A DNA stretch of 64,000 nucleotides from Hoplostethus atlanticus (GCA_034670405.1 JAXDDX010000347.1:93586-157585), one strand, 5' to 3'. Counted from the first letter of the stretch, positions 22,690 through 35,645 are shown. Notes: a model not told the origin generated them from the sequence alone. Program-made: numbers and translations.

Positions 22690-24260
22690 GCCCATAAGTA
22701 AAATAGGTAACGGAGTGTCGAAAAGACAGAAAGGAGTACTGAAGAGTAAAGTAGCAAAAAAGACTGAAAGAGTTAAGAAAAAAATATGGACAGAAAAAAA
22801 GGGACAATCCCTAATACCAGAAGGATCATCAGCTCACATAGAGGTGAAAGAAGGAGGAAACAGACTGCTTGCGGTGCTGTTCTCAATCAGTGTGCATGGC
22901 TGGACAGACAGACAAACTAATGTTTGGCTCATACTCCCCAGATAAGATCAAATTCAGATAAAATGTCCACGAGACCATAAAAACCAGACCTGATCCAAAA
23001 TGGGATCACAATTACAGGGCACAAGATGGTGGACAGAAATTGCTAAAAAAAACATCCTCCACCTAAACAATCATCTGAAAACAAATGAAACACAGCCATT
23101 CAACTTTGTCTGCCCCGCCACCCAGTTTCTCCAAATTGACACAGCTTAATACTGATTGGTCTGCACGTATATACACTCTGCGATGCATTGCTCACGGCGT
23201 AACCACAACAACGCTCTCTCAGCGCACTCACTACTGCTGCATTGTGTCTGTGGACACATTAATCCCTGACAAAAAACAAATTGCACAAATTGGCTTGCGC
23301 TTGCGGATTCCAATTCAAACCAACAGCAACGGGATTATATCCAAAACTACCACTCCCAGAACCAGAACATAATTCAGATGACCTTATGGAGTGGGCAGCA
23401 GTGTATAGGATGCAGCAGCTGCCTCCACAAAATCAGCCACCGCCCCCACCGAATCAGCCACCAGCACAGCCTCTGCCTAACGTACAATTGGAACTCCCCT
23501 GCCAAATGAGAGGGCAGATGAGGCTACAGCACCAGCCTCTAATTCCTCATCATTGTCCAGAATTTAAAAAAAGACAGATAAAGCCTCAGTAAACCAGCAT
23601 CCAAAAGTCGTAGCAGTTATAAAACCCTGGACACCTAGTGAATTATAATAATAATAACTTTCATTTTTAGAGCGCCTTTCAAGGTACCCAAGGCACTTAA
23701 CAATAGAAGAGAGATAACTAGATAAGAACTAGAATAACAATAAGGTGAAAAACAAATAAACAACCAGGCTAACAAGTAGGAAGACAATACGACAAACAAA
23801 TGACAAAGGACAAAAAAGCAGAGGCCACAATTCAGCAGCTGGGTCCAAAGGCCTGGCTAGTGAGTTCCAGAGGGTGGGGGCAGTCACTCTGAAGACTCTG
23901 TCCCGAGAGTCCGCAACCTGGTGTGGGGGGTGATGAGTAGTCCCATGTCGGAGGAACGGAGATTTCGATTATGTCCAATGTTCGTGGACGCACTAATTCC
24001 AACTCAGTGCCTGCCAGCATTCATACATTGGCTAAATCAAATTTGCCACATATACCAGCCCCTCCCAGCCGATGTAAGGGGTCTTCTCAGAATGGTTTAT
24101 GGCTCCAAATGGTCATCTATTCAAGATCAATAATAAGAGATTGCGCTCAAATGCACTTTCCACTCTCGTGCAGGTTTGAGCCTCTCTCACCAGCACCCCC
24201 ACCACAGTACCTACCCCCTATCACTTCTGAGTGGTGTCCCATCCACACTCTGGGCTAAAC
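22690..24260 (+). mobile_element. Possible endogenous retrovirus gag relic
   Basis: A basic segment at 22690-22850, a proline/glutamine-rich segment at 23380-23520 and a capsid-like segment at 23990-24130 occur in gag order. A dispersed repeat (23644-23962) interrupts the capsid-like part. The frame is broken by stops and by that insertion, so it cannot function. A pol-like fragment of similar character lies at 27620-28140. The assignment is by general resemblance only. Confidence 0.45.
23644..23962. repeat. Dispersed repeat inside gag-like relic
   Basis: Starts with AATAATAATAACTTTCATTT and AGAGCGCCTTTCAAGGTACC and ends near GATGAGTAGTCCCATGTCGG. This style of short teleost repeat (a 'table-like' non-coding element) recurs in fish genomes. 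The family was not identified. Confidence 0.6.
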
Positions 24261-24579
24261 ATAAAAACAGGCTGGATATGTCAACTCTGCAGATCCTCAC
24301 AAAGTGGTACTGAACAAAAGAGGGGGGGAGTGCAAGGGTGACTCCCAAAACCCTGCAACAGCATTCGACAGATTTTTTCTTTCTTATACATTCTTCATAC
24401 AAGCCTTCTCAAGTGGAAGCAAGTACCTGCGATATTAAAAAAAAAAGGTCAGAGAATGAGTATTACTACAGGCCACACAAAGCAAGAAAAGAAAGACAAA
24501 TGAGAGAAGAAGGAAAGGAAGTGTTGTGTTACTTAACAAGTCTTAATTGCTAGGGCAAATGTAATCAGTTACTATTTTC

Positions 24580-27500
24580 TACTTGATCAACCAAGGAACT
24601 TGCGGACAGTGTCCCAGTGGTCCTCCAGGCCCTTATCAAAGTCCTTTAACAGGCAGACTGCCCGTTCCATGTTCAACAAGTCTTTTAGTAGATAAGCAAC
24701 CCAATGTCCAGAGCCAGTCCACAATAATTCCAACACTATTGTCTGTTTTTTCATAATGGGAAAAAACTCTGACATTAAAGATATTACTTCTAACCAGAGT
24801 GTTTTAACAGCTGGACAGTCCCAAAGCAGGTGGATTTGGCATTTGTCGTCCATCTTGGATAATCTATAATCCTAAATCTCACACATTTAGAAGAGCTCAA
24901 AGCTGACCTCCAAATTGCATTCGACTGAGAAGCAGTCAAGGATATATTAAGGTCATGCTCCCCAGCCAGCTGGACAGAAGAATATGCATTAGGGGCAACC
25001 CTAAACATTAAGCTATAAATATTTGAGACCACACCTCTTGACAAGGTTGCCTTCTTAAAAAGCTGATCCCACTCCAAGCATGAGGCAGGCACAGCTCCCT
25101 CTTTACATTTCCTATTTATAACAGACGATATTTGTGCATATGTTAAAAAGGAAGAATCCAAACTGATTTTTAAGTTGTTGAAATGGTGGGATTTTATCGC
25201 TAAAGATCTGTCCAACTATGGTAATGCCAAGCCTCTGCCAAATTTTATTACTTAACGTGCATCCTCCCACTGAGTGGATGGGGTTACACCAGATGGGACA
25301 GGATGGAAGAGAAAGCCCCTCGATGCTAAATCTCCTGTGCAGCTGCTTCACAATGGAGCATGAAAACCTTATAATAGTGTTATCCAATAGAGGTGGTGGT
25401 CTTGGACAGTACCACAATGATGCCAAGGATATGTTCTTATTTCCAGATATGATGGTCTTCTGTGGCCATTCCCAGCTGCCTACTGGAGAGTCGGATTTGT
25501 AGGCCCATGTCAATGGATACTTTGCATTGTATGAAAGATAATACTGAAATACATCTGGGACTCCTAGACCCCCCTTGGATCTAGGTATAATTAATTTCTT
25601 GTAAGCGATTCTGGGCTTTTTGTTATTCGAAAGGAATTGAATAAAAAGGGATTTGATGTCTCTGAACCAGTTTTTAGGAAATTTAAGAGGGATAGATGCA
25701 ATGATATGAGTAGTCTTGGTAGGACATTCATTTTCAATATTTCTGCTCTACCCCATAGAGACAATGGTAAGGCTATCCATCTGTTGATGTCATACTTGAC
25801 TTGAGGCTTTTAGTAATAGGAGATATGATGTTGATTCCCAAATACTTCATTCCATTTGTTTTCCAAATAAAAGGGGTACCCATTAGATCAAATTTAAATG
25901 TGTGTGAGTTAAGTGGAATTGCCTCACTCTTGTTCCAATTGATCTTGTATCCAGAAAAACTGCCAAACAAATTAACCAAATTAAGAACTGCGGTTATAGA
26001 GGATGCTGGCTTGCTTAGGGTGAGCACATCAGCACATCAGCATACATATTCAATTTAAAATTGTGTCCACGAAGGTTCACACAGTGTATATCAACGCTAG
26101 AGCGGATTGCACATGCTAATGGTTTGAAGGCAACTATGAAGAGTAGGGGGCTCAGTGGACAACCCTGCCTAACGCCACGATGTAGGGGGAAGGGTTTTGA
26201 GACTAATTCATTAGTTCTAACAGAGGAACTACCCAGCTAGTGAACTTGGGACCAAATCCAAATGTTTTAATCGTATAAAATAAATAGGGCCATTCTATCT
26301 GGTCAAAGGCTTTCTCAGCATCCAATGATGCTGCTGTAAGGAAATGACTGGTGTCTGTGTCTCATGGGTGTGTCTCTTCCCTCTCCACATGAGCTGCACG
26401 GGCAAGGCTGATGCCCATCAAACCTGAGTGTGGGTGTCGGCTGGCCAATGGGGAGCCTCCAGGTTCCAGGCCCCGGAGTTTTAAAAGGGGAAAGATACAG
26501 GGACGAGGGTTTATTTTGTTTGCCGGCCGGTCAGACAAGAAATTGTACAGCGAACGCGAGTTGGAGCGAGGCAGAGGGACAACAGACGATGTGGTATAGT
26601 CACATGATTGTGTGTAGATATATTGTATAAGATTTCCCGTAGAGCCTTGATTTTATGCACGGCGTCATTGCCATCGCTGCCCAGCTCGCGTTCCCTCCTG
26701 GTTTTAACACTGTTTGTTAATGGGCTTTTATCTGGATATGTTTTTATCTTTACTTGTATCGGGTAACTGTGCAGACAGCAGGTTTTAATTAATGCATGAT
26801 TTACAGGAGAGCTCTGGTCAGGGGAACTATTTATAGTTTTACTAGTTTTACTCCATCGGTTTTAAGTTTAATGTGTGTTGTGTATGTTTTTACCAGTGTG
26901 TATTTGATGGTGTTTTATTTCCACTGCATGCTGCTTACTGTTTGTTTTTAGTTATTGTCGAGTTGTTCTTAAGACCAGAGCTCCCTAGTTGTTATCTAAA
27001 CTTGGCTCCATTCACGCTGTGTTTTAATAAATCAATTACCCGGAATCTGTATCTTGTGCCTGTCCAGCGAAGTCAACATAATTCCACTTCAGTACAGAAC
27101 TTATGTGGGTCCTTCTCCACCATAATAGTAGTTACTATTATCTTACACTGCAATGACTGGAGACTTACTGGAACTAGCTTCTAGAATAATCTGGAAAGCC
27201 CTCCGCAAATTATTCGAGGACAGACGACCTGGGATGAAACCTACTTGGTCTAGATGCACTAAAGATGGGACTACCTTCTCCAAACGGAGTGCCAGGATCT
27301 TAGCCAGGATCTTATTATCACAATTTAACAAATTTAGAGGACGGTGGTTACCCATCAGAACTGGATTTTTAGCTGGTTTTGGTAACAAAGGGATAATGGC
27401 CCTGCACATAGAGGGGGGCATGGATTCAGATTCCAATATTTCATTAAATAACAACAGTAAATATGGAGAGAGCTGCTCTTTAAAGCACTTGTAGAATTCA

Positions 27501-27615
27501 ATTCCCAGGCCGTCGTCCCCTGGAGCTTTTCCCGAAGCCATCTTCATCTTATTTGGGACATGTCCTGCTCTGTGGTCAGAAAGCTCTCCCCCTCCAGAAT
27601 CTCAGTTTAGTTGAA
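24580..27615 (-). mobile_element. L1-type LINE relic split by a solo LTR
   Basis: Minus-strand pieces in order: 27547-27153, RT fingers with SGKAPGDDGLGIEFYKCF and GFIPGRLSSNNLRRAF; 26330-26270, [11 protein letters not shown] (a catalytic Asp); 26027-25773, GYKINWNKSEAIPLNS; 25513-24587, the C-terminal domain including HLLWDCPAVKTLW. The order matches the L1/Tx1-type ORF2. The solo LTR at 26335-27147 interrupts one codon series; removing it and one CTGC copy restores the frame exactly. Several frameshifts elsewhere make it inactive. Confidence 0.85.
26335..27147 (+). mobile_element. Solo LTR with 4-bp TSD inside L1
   Basis: Starts TGTAAG and ends CTTACA (TG...CA with 6-bp inverted ends), flanked by CTGC on both sides (26331-26334 and 27148-27151). 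Promoter-like TTTTAAAAGGGG occurs near 26478. A poly(A)-type AATAAA occurs near 27026 before a short R/U5-like end, so the LTR reads on the plus strand. At 813 bp it is retrovirus-like in size. No internal region is left, consistent with LTR-LTR recombination. Confidence 0.88.
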
Positions 27616-27619
27616 AGTG

Positions 27620-28140
27620 CCTAAACCAAAGACTAAAACTGAAGCATGGCATGACATATTTCTGCAGACATTGGGTTCCTGGCTACTTCCCCATGGATAA
27701 GACATTAAGAGCTGCTACACCCCACACCATACCGATTGACATCACATGGACTTCTGAAATGGATGAGGCCTAAACTAAACTAAAAACTGCAAGTGGTGTT
27801 TTGTGTCAGCAGCACGGCCCTGGTTAACACCCTGTAGGATATTACACTGTATTATTACCGTCTGTTGTAAGAGGTATGCCTTCCTATCTCAGGTCCATTT
27901 CAGCTGCAGCTACCATGGTTGAGAAATCCACCCCTATTGTGTTAGACTATAAGTGTACACTGTATGTCCCACATGCAGTGCAGCTGCTGCTTAATTCTGC
28001 AGCCACACAACATTTTACTGCAGGCAGGTGCACAGGCTATGAAGTGATTTTGTTGTCTTGCTGTAATCTGATATTGAAACGCTCTCCTGCTGTCAATCCC
28101 GCCACTCTCCTAGATGAACCTTTGGATTATACATGTTTTT
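27620..28140 (+). mobile_element. Endogenous retrovirus pol relic (RT connection)
   Basis: Plus-strand frames, clearest at 27876-28138, resemble the connection/RNase H boundary of retroviral pol. The part before it (27620-27830) is readable only across stops and shifts. It is an old, broken copy. The gag-like relic at 22690-24260 has the same orientation and could be its upstream part, with an L1 inserted between them. Confidence 0.65.
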
Positions 28141-30040
28141 AACCATGTCAAACTTGAGGAAATTAGACATACAGTCAGAAGTTCAACAAAGAAATTCAAC
28201 AAGATGTGGGGACCATTCATTAGGCTTTTCACATTTGTGCCACCTGGCCAGTCTGATCACAGCACCCTCCTCCGCTAGAGCAGGGGGAGTCACCCCTCCC
28301 GTCCTGTCAGCGGGTCGTGAGTCTCACTGCACACACATTAATAAGGTTTGGTCTTTGTAAACATGTAAATAGTGAGCTTGACATTTTCCCATTCTGCCCT
28401 TTTGCCCAAAAAAAAGTTCCGTTTCTGGCTCAACCTTGTAAACATGTGAAAAGCAGTTTGATTCTGTCTAATAGTTTCTAAGAGTTTGAAAATCTCCCCT
28501 TTGATAGACCCCCTCAAAAAAACAAAAAAAACAAAAAAAAACAAACCTGCAAATCCTTTACAATTAAATGCAGAAAATATTATTATTAGAAAATCCCTGT
28601 CTCATTCATATTAAAGCCATGTTATGTCAGCACAGCCAGGCTATAACGGTTTTCCACACTCTGTTTACTGCTGGTTTTTCACCCTGCCTTTACCTGGGAG
28701 TGAGGTTTGAGACATTCTGGCATTGTGACATTGAGACTAGCAAACTTGTATAGTGACACTTCCTGTTCAGTAGTGGTATGACAACTCATTCCTTCAAGTG
28801 ATGTGTTTTATGTAATCTTATGTTAGGCTTCTGTTTGCCTTGGAACACCCTGAGGAATGTACGGAAACAATGTTTTTTAATCTCTATGTTCCCTCTGAAA
28901 CTAGATATTTTAATATGTACAATTCAAAGTTGTGCCTGGCCACAACACATACACACATAATTTTACACTTAATTTTTTAAACCTATGAGCATCTGTGTTT
29001 GTCTGAAATCCTGGCACTCCATGTGTAACTGTTCTTTTGTATATGTGAATAGCTCACATTTTCTTCAGATAGGCATACAGGACTTTTTTTAGATGCATCT
29101 GAATCCAACAAACTAGAAATATATTACGTGTAGGAAATCACAATAAAACAAAGTCAACATTTTGTCTTCTATTTGTTTTTGTTTTTTTTAAGAATTCAGA
29201 GGCCTTCAAAGATTCCTTTCAGAGTTCCAGTAAAGCCCTGCAGTCTTGGCAACACCTTCCAAGATGGGTCTGTAAGAGCTTTTTCCACCTTTTCTTCGAA
29301 CACGTTTTCACCAAAGAGGAGTCTAAGTATGGTGAAGTTCCAGAAGGGAAGCATCTGTTTTACCAAGTCCAAGGAATACTTGTGTTTCCAACACAAGGTT
29401 GCTAGGTGGTTTACGAGGTGGTTTTAGGTGGTAACTAGGGGGTTGCTAAGTGGCTACTAGTGGTTGGTAGGTGGTTAGTAGGGGTTAACATTGACTACCA
29501 TAAATTGAATAGGGCCAGCTAGAGTGAATTGTTCCATTGCTGGTTTATGTCACAATTCAATCCACCATTTAATTCCTCTAGTCATTTCTACAGGAAAAGA
29601 ACTGGCAATAGTTAGCTTTCAGCTATCCCACTGACAAGTCAATCTACCATCAATAAGTGTGTGGAAACCTTTGATGGACAAGTTTTTTGTTGTCATTCAT
29701 CATTGTCCTGTCCCCTGAATTAATTAAAAACACAGACCTGACCCATATTGACGCAAAGTGTGAGACAGAGACAGACTGATCTCAGGGCATGTAAAGATAA
29801 AGAAGTGATGCAAGGTACAGTATGGTGGGCCAGTGGACTCTTGGGCTGCTCTAACAGCTAGTGGATTAACGGTAGTTGGCCATAGCAGTGTTTTGAGTTT
29901 GGAGTATTTTTGTTTTGTGTTCTAATCTTTATTTTTGTATTTCTCCTTACAAATGTTCAAAGTTGTGAGGTTTAGGCTTATTTCCTTTTATTGTACTTGT
30001 AAGCCAGTTCATGATACAATGGCATTTGCACTCAGTCAAG
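28141..30040. other. No gene recognised; short GGTGGTTGCTAGG-like array
   Basis: AT-rich sequence without a convincing frame. An A/C-rich run lies at about 28510-28550. At 29396-29490 an imperfect 10-15-bp array of GGTGGTTACTAGG-like units appears. Confidence 0.4.
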
Positions 30041-30049
30041 TATTTCACT

Positions 30050-30990
30050 TACAGTAGGCCTAATAGATCGTGGGTATGTAAACATTGTGACATGGAACAT
30101 AAATGGCTGCACTCCGGTTAAATGGAAAAAAGGTTCTCTCATATCTAAAATGGTAAATGGACTGCATTTATATAATGCTTTTATCCAAAGTGCTTTACAG
30201 TATATGCCTCTCATTCACACTCACACACCGATGGCAGTGAGCTACCATGCAAGGTGCTAGCCTGACCATCGGGAGCAATTTGGGGTTCAGTGTCTTGCCC
30301 AAGAACACTTCGACATGTGGACTGGAGGAGCCGGGGATCGATCCCCGGTAGAGCGGGTTCCCCTACGAACCCGCTCTACCTCCTGAGCCACAGCCGCCTC
30401 AAAATTAAAACACATGGACATAGCCTTTATACAAGATACACATTTTAAAGATGAATAAGCATGTATTCCATAGTTTAGTATCTAGTAAGCAATGTGGTGT
30501 GATTATTCTTGTGAACAAAAAACTTCATTTTGTCTTACTACCACAATGCAAAGATAAAACTGGATGTATTGTGTGTGTGGAAGCATTGATTAATGGGGCT
30601 AAAGTGGTATTTTGCACCAAACAAAGAAGAGCCAAAGGCCATATCATTTTGGGAGGTGATTTTAAAAAGACAATAGATGGATACTGGATAGAAGTAATTA
30701 AGATATTTGGCAGATATTTGGAGACTGGTCAAGGGAAAACACAAAGCATTTTCACGGATCAATTATTTTCTGGTTTCCAGCTCTATCATTGATTATGTTA
30801 TTGTTATTATATGTCAAATTGGAGTTATAGCACTAACAGACCATGCTTTAGTTGAGTTACACCTGGATATAATCACTGAAATGAGGATGAGGACACTCAA
30901 CACAAATACTCTACAAGACAGTCTATTCACTACAACCCTGCTAGAGGACATTAAATAGTTTTTTGACAAACAAAAAAGACTGACAGACTC
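30050..30990 (+). mobile_element. L1-type LINE endonuclease relic
   Basis: The plus strand begins NIVTWNINGCTPVKWKK, the start of an L1-type apurinic endonuclease. After an inserted repeat it goes on with MDIAFIQDTHF, CGVIILVNKKLHF, GHIILGGDF and FSRINYFLVSSSIIDYV, ending ALTDHALVELHL. The domain order is intact but stops and shifts break it. It has opposite orientation to the L1 at 24580-27615. The RT part is absent. Confidence 0.85.
30150..30402. repeat. Dispersed repeat inserted in L1 endonuclease
   Basis: Starts TAAATGGACTGCATTTATAT and ends near CCTGAGCCACAGCCGCCTC. Flanking AAAAT occurs on both sides, a possible target duplication. It holds a perfect 14-bp inverted repeat around a 6-nt loop at 30347-30380 (GGTAGAGCGGGTTC and complement). 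It is a common teleost repeat; the class was not identified. Confidence 0.7.
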
Positions 30991-31134
30991 TTGGCTAGAC
31001 TGCTAAAACAACAAGATGCACATAATGGGCCTCATTCACGAAACGTGCGTATAATTAGATTTGATCGTAAAGTTTCTATGAACACAGTGCCATTCATCAT
31101 TTTTGTTTGTATCTGAATTTGTTGTTGGTACAAG

Positions 31135-33515
31135 CAAAAGACACTGGGGCACCAGCAAGGAGGGAGCTGCAGTAGTCCAGGCGGAAGATAACAAGAGCCT
31201 GGATGAGCACCTACGCTGTCTCGTCAGTGAGGAAGAGACGAATCTTCCTGATGTTGTAGAGTAGGAATCTGCAGGAGCGTGTCATTGATGCAATGTTTGC
31301 CAAGAATGACGTTGGTCGCCCAGGGTCACACCCAGATTCCTCGCTTTCCAAGTTGACGTCACCACAGCATTATCAATGGTGATGGCCAGGTCTCGGTGCA
31401 GATGACCCTTCCCCGGGAGGGACACCAGCTCAGTCTTGGTTGTCCAGGTTGAGCTTCAGATGGTGCATCGTCATCCACTCTGAGATGTCTGCCAGGCACG
31501 CAGTAATGCGTGCCTCCACTTGTGTGTCAGAGGGGGGAAATGACAAGATCAGCTGGGTGTCATCGGCATAGCAGTGGTAGGAGAAGTCATGGGAGCGGAT
31601 AACAGAACCAAGAGATGTTGTGTAGAGGGAAAAAAGAAGAGGACCCAGAACCGAACCTTGCGGAACCCCAGTATTCAGCCTGCGTGGTTCTGACACAGAC
31701 CCTCTCATCGTCACCTGGTAGGAGCGACCCGTCAGGTAGGATGCAAACAGGGAGAGTGCAGAGCCTGAAACACCCATCCCCTCAAGGGTGGAGAGGAGGA
31801 TCTGGTGGTTCACTGTGTCAAATGCTGCAGACAGGTCCAGGAGTATCAGGACAGAGGAGAGAGAGTTTGCTCTAGCGCCATGGAGCGACTCTGTCACTGC
31901 AAGGAGGGCGACCTCGGTTGAGTGACCCACCTTGAACCCGGACTGGTGGGGGTCCAAGAGGTTGTTCTGGTGAAGGTACAAGGACAGTTGATTAAAGACA
32001 GGGAAACCGGTCTGTAGTTTTTGACCTCAAAGAGGTCAAGTGTTGGTTTCTTCAGAAGGGGGGTGACTCTGGCAGTCTTTAAAGCAGAGGGAAAGCATCC
32101 AGACACCAGAGATGTGTTGATGAGGTGGGTCAGGAAGGGAAGGAGTTCAGGTGCAGTTAGACTGAAGGAGAGGGGACAGGACCGGGTCGAGGGAGCATGT
32201 GGTAGGGCGGCAAGATGTAACAAGGTCAAGGACCTCATTTGGGGAGAGGAGAGAGATTGTCCAAAGAAGAGGACAGAGTAGAGAGAAGAAGATCAGTGGC
32301 AGTATCAGGGGATAGAAGAGTGAAGGATTCAGGGGCAGGGAGGGCAGAGAGAACAGAAGAGGAAAGATCAGTGGGGGAGAGTGAGTGGAGATTGCGACAG
32401 GAAGAAACCATGTGGGTAGAGGGAGGATGTAAGGGGGGAGAGGAGAGAGAGAGTAGGACATGAAGTAGTGGTCAGAGAGCTGGAGAGGAGTGACAGAGAG
32501 GTTAGCAGTGGAACAGTGTCCAGCTGGTTGCCAGCCTTGTGGGTAGGAGGAGATGAGGAGAGGGATAGGTCGAAGGAGGAGAGGAAAGAAAGAAGAGAGT
32601 CAAGCTTCTCAGTCTGGATGTTGAAGTCACCGAGAAGGATGAGTCCAGAGCCATCGTCAGGGAAGTGGGAGACTAGTGTGTCAAGCTCCACCAAGAGGGC
32701 CTGGTGGGCGATAAACAACCGCAATGGTGAGCTTGACTGGATAAGAAACAGTGACAGCATGAAATTCAAAGGAGGAACGAGGGAATTGTGAAATAGAAAA
32801 AAAGAGTATTTCCATCTGTAGGAAATTAGCAGGCCAGTACCACCACCTCGCCTCGCAGCTCTGGGAGTGTGAGAGAAAGAGTACACATCTGACAGAGCTG
32901 CGGGTGTGGCAGTGTTTTTTGGAGACAAATGAACTCAGAACTCAGCTTTCGGCACAGCCGACTGGCAATTCCAAGGCCCCCCTGCCACCATTAGTGGTGT
33001 CGCGGCGCCTGGGTGTGACCCAGCGACCACCGGAAAGAGGAGTAGACAGGAATAGGAAGCAAGCAAATGGTAGTTCACAGTACAATGACAGAATTTAAAT
33101 CACAATATGAAAAGAAGAAGCACCCAATCTTTGAAAGCCGTCGATTTAAGAAGTCGGACTTGAAAAAGTCAGCCGTGGCCTTTGTTCACCCTAGCCTTCG
33201 TTTGCTTTCAAAGCAGCAGTGGTTTAAGACTGCATCCACTGATTGCTAATTGTCTGCCAGGAGTGCAGGCCCCTCCCAGACAATTAACAAGGCAATTGGC
33301 CTAGCTTGGGTGAAACTACCTTCAATTGGGGGTATGACACAAACAGAAACTGACCAACTAGCAGCTAACAATAGACTATTGATTAAAGCACTAGTACTGA
33401 AGCAGTCTAAATACAGCTAATAGCAACTTGATAAGCAAGAAAAATATACTCAGCCTATTCTAGATGAGTCAGGCAGTTCAGAATCCCTCCAGAAGTTAAA
33501 ATACACACATAATCT
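31135..33515 (-). mobile_element. Decayed L2-clade LINE, 3' end missing
   Basis: A second copy of the L2 element at 45709-49790, recognisable along its whole length. RT blocks are at 31981-31430 (FDTVNHQILLSTLEGMG, YHCYADDTQLILSF) and endonuclease at 32928-32368 (GDFNIQTEKLDSLLSF). Relative to the intact copy it lacks about 490 bp around 32255, about 60 bp around 32925, and everything 3' of about 31140, including the tail. The 5' UTR part (33060-33515) has only one copy of the segment duplicated in the other element. It is dead. Confidence 0.9.
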
Positions 33516-34004
33516 GTATCTTAATCTTAAATCTTGTATAATGGGTTGATCTGATGGACTGAACACCTTACAAATACAATTGTATAGTCTTACCATCTGA
33601 TGAAGATGCAGCCTGGATTTGATCTGTGTCCAACTCCAATGCCGACTAGACACCTGAAAGTGAGGTCTCTTCAATTATGGAACTGATGCTCTGATCCATG
33701 TCAGATAGCACCACAGTGCTCTGCCGTCCTATGGCTAATAATATGCGACTACTTCTCACTTCTCATTATTCTTTTTTTGCAATCTAATTTCATGTCAAAC
33801 CATTTCTTTTTTACCTCAGCAAAGGTGCATGTTTCTGCTGAAACAGCATTGACAGCATCAGTCATTTCTTGCCATGATTTACTTTTATCAGTTCCTGTGA
33901 CTCCACTGCTTATGCTTCTGAAAATTACATTTTAAGTGCATTCTATCATAAGCTATAACTATGCTATAGCCTATGGATTCAGCAAGTTTTTATTTCATTC
34001 ATCA

Positions 34005-34552
34005 ATCAAGATTTTTAAAGATCATATCAATATCTTTAATGATCATCTTAAGAAATGTAAAGATCCTAATAAGATATTTAAAGATATTTAGGGATCCTAT
34101 CAAGAACTTTAAAGATTCTAAAAAGATCTTTAGGGATCCTATCAAGATATATAAAGATCCTAAACAAGATGTTTAATGATCCTGGCAAAATCCAGCAAAC
34201 AGGATCCTACAATATCCTAATCAAGATTTTAACCAGGGAATGTTACAATCCTGCATGTTCAGAAATGCTTACTTAAGATCTTGAACAGGATTCAATTCCT
34301 AAGCAAGATCTTACAAGGATCCTGTGTCTTGGTAAGATTTTACTAAGATCCTGGCTCTTAACAGGATATTTGAGAGAGATCCTATCGATAGCCAGGATCT
34401 TGCCCAGGATCTTGCTCTTAATTAGGATCCTAGGTGGATCTTTAAAGATCCTACAGGATCCTGGGAAAGATTTTTACCAGGGTACCTATGTTGAATGCAC
34501 TTATTGTAAGTTGCTTTGGATAAAAGCATCTGCTAAATGACTGTAATGTAAT
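34005..34552 (+). mobile_element. GATC-rich short element with L2-type tail
   Basis: The body (34005-34475) is an irregular array around the palindrome AGGATCCT and the variants AAGATCCTA and AAGATCTTG. I count about 20 GATC sites in 470 bp, where about two would be expected. It passes directly into an L2-like 3' tail at 34490-34552 (AAAAGCATCTGCTAAATGAC) ending in TGTAATGTAAT. The tail suggests mobilisation by L2 reverse transcriptase. No tRNA-like head was seen. Confidence 0.65.
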
Positions 34553-35540
34553 TGCAGCCTTAATATTTTAAATGGATAATCCGAACAGCAGAATGAGATT
34601 AAGAAACTGTGGCACTGATAGAGAATATCTGGATGCTCTCCCAATTTAGCCCTCTCATATACCTGCCCACTGTTAAGAATTACTCCATAGATAGAAAATT
34701 AGGGAATAAAAAAAAAGAAAAGAATATTTTACATATGAATCATGTCATGATGTTGTGGTTTGACTTTTTGCTTTTACTGTAAATGGGAAGGAAGGGGTTA
34801 CGGTTACAAAGCAAGCTAGGTGGAATTTGGAAGTACTAATTTCCTCCTCTTTATTTATTTTTCATTGAGACCATATCCAGTGTTTAGTTGATATGACTTG
34901 TTTTGAAGTAAGTGTATCTTTCACACACAAAAAACAATTGTGCCATACCCAAAATAATACCTCAAAAAATAGAATTGCTTATTCTGGATGACACACAGGT
35001 TAACAGTGTAAAAATCAATGATATGATAATGATAATAACTCAATAAAAACTCAAAGAAGTTGTATTTTTACATGCAGGTAAAATTCTAGTGTCTCAATAT
35101 AGCTCATTTATCTATTGAATAGACATCAAAATGCCACTTCTTCAGATATGGAAACAGATATTAACTACCGTGTCACTGGCTCAGCGTCTATTTGAATGTT
35201 ATCACATAGCTCTAAACAGAACAATGGCTGATGAGAGATAGATTATTTTATTTTTATTATCATAACAGTTAGAATTTATCTTCTCTGCCATCCTGTTAGC
35301 TTGAAGTGATGAGTGTCCCATTTCATACAGATAGAAATGAATACACCATGGTTCAGCTGACATGGTCCTTAATGTAAAAGGAAATTGGTCTGAAAATGGA
35401 TTTTGTGGAATGTGTTAAATGTGCTATATACTGTATATACATAAGGATGACACCATAATTCAATGGAAGACAAGACAATGGTTTCTGCTCCTCAGTTACG
35501 ACACTAAGGATGATATTTGTATAGGACCAGTTTCAGTATC
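34553..35540. other. No gene recognised
   Basis: AT-rich sequence without repeats or frames that I can name. Confidence 0.4.
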
Positions 35541-35564
35541 TTTCAATTAATTTTATATGATATA

Positions 35565-35645
35565 TTCCAGAATTTCCCTCCCGGGGATCCATAAAGTAAG
35601 TATCTATCTATCTATCTATCAATCAATCAATCAATCAATCAATCA
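35565..35645 (+). repeat. LINE 3' end with TATC/AATC microsatellite
   Basis: The text CCCGGGGATCCATAAAGTAA is typical of the 3' end of some fish LINEs. It runs into (TATC)n at 35601-35619 and (AATC)n at 35620-35645, probably an expanded LINE tail. The coding part is absent (5' truncated). Confidence 0.6.

Noticed and set aside
22667-22945. Lysine-rich 92-codon frame as a separate gene
   Set aside because: No splice or family support; it overlaps the LTR end and fits better as part of the retroviral relic.
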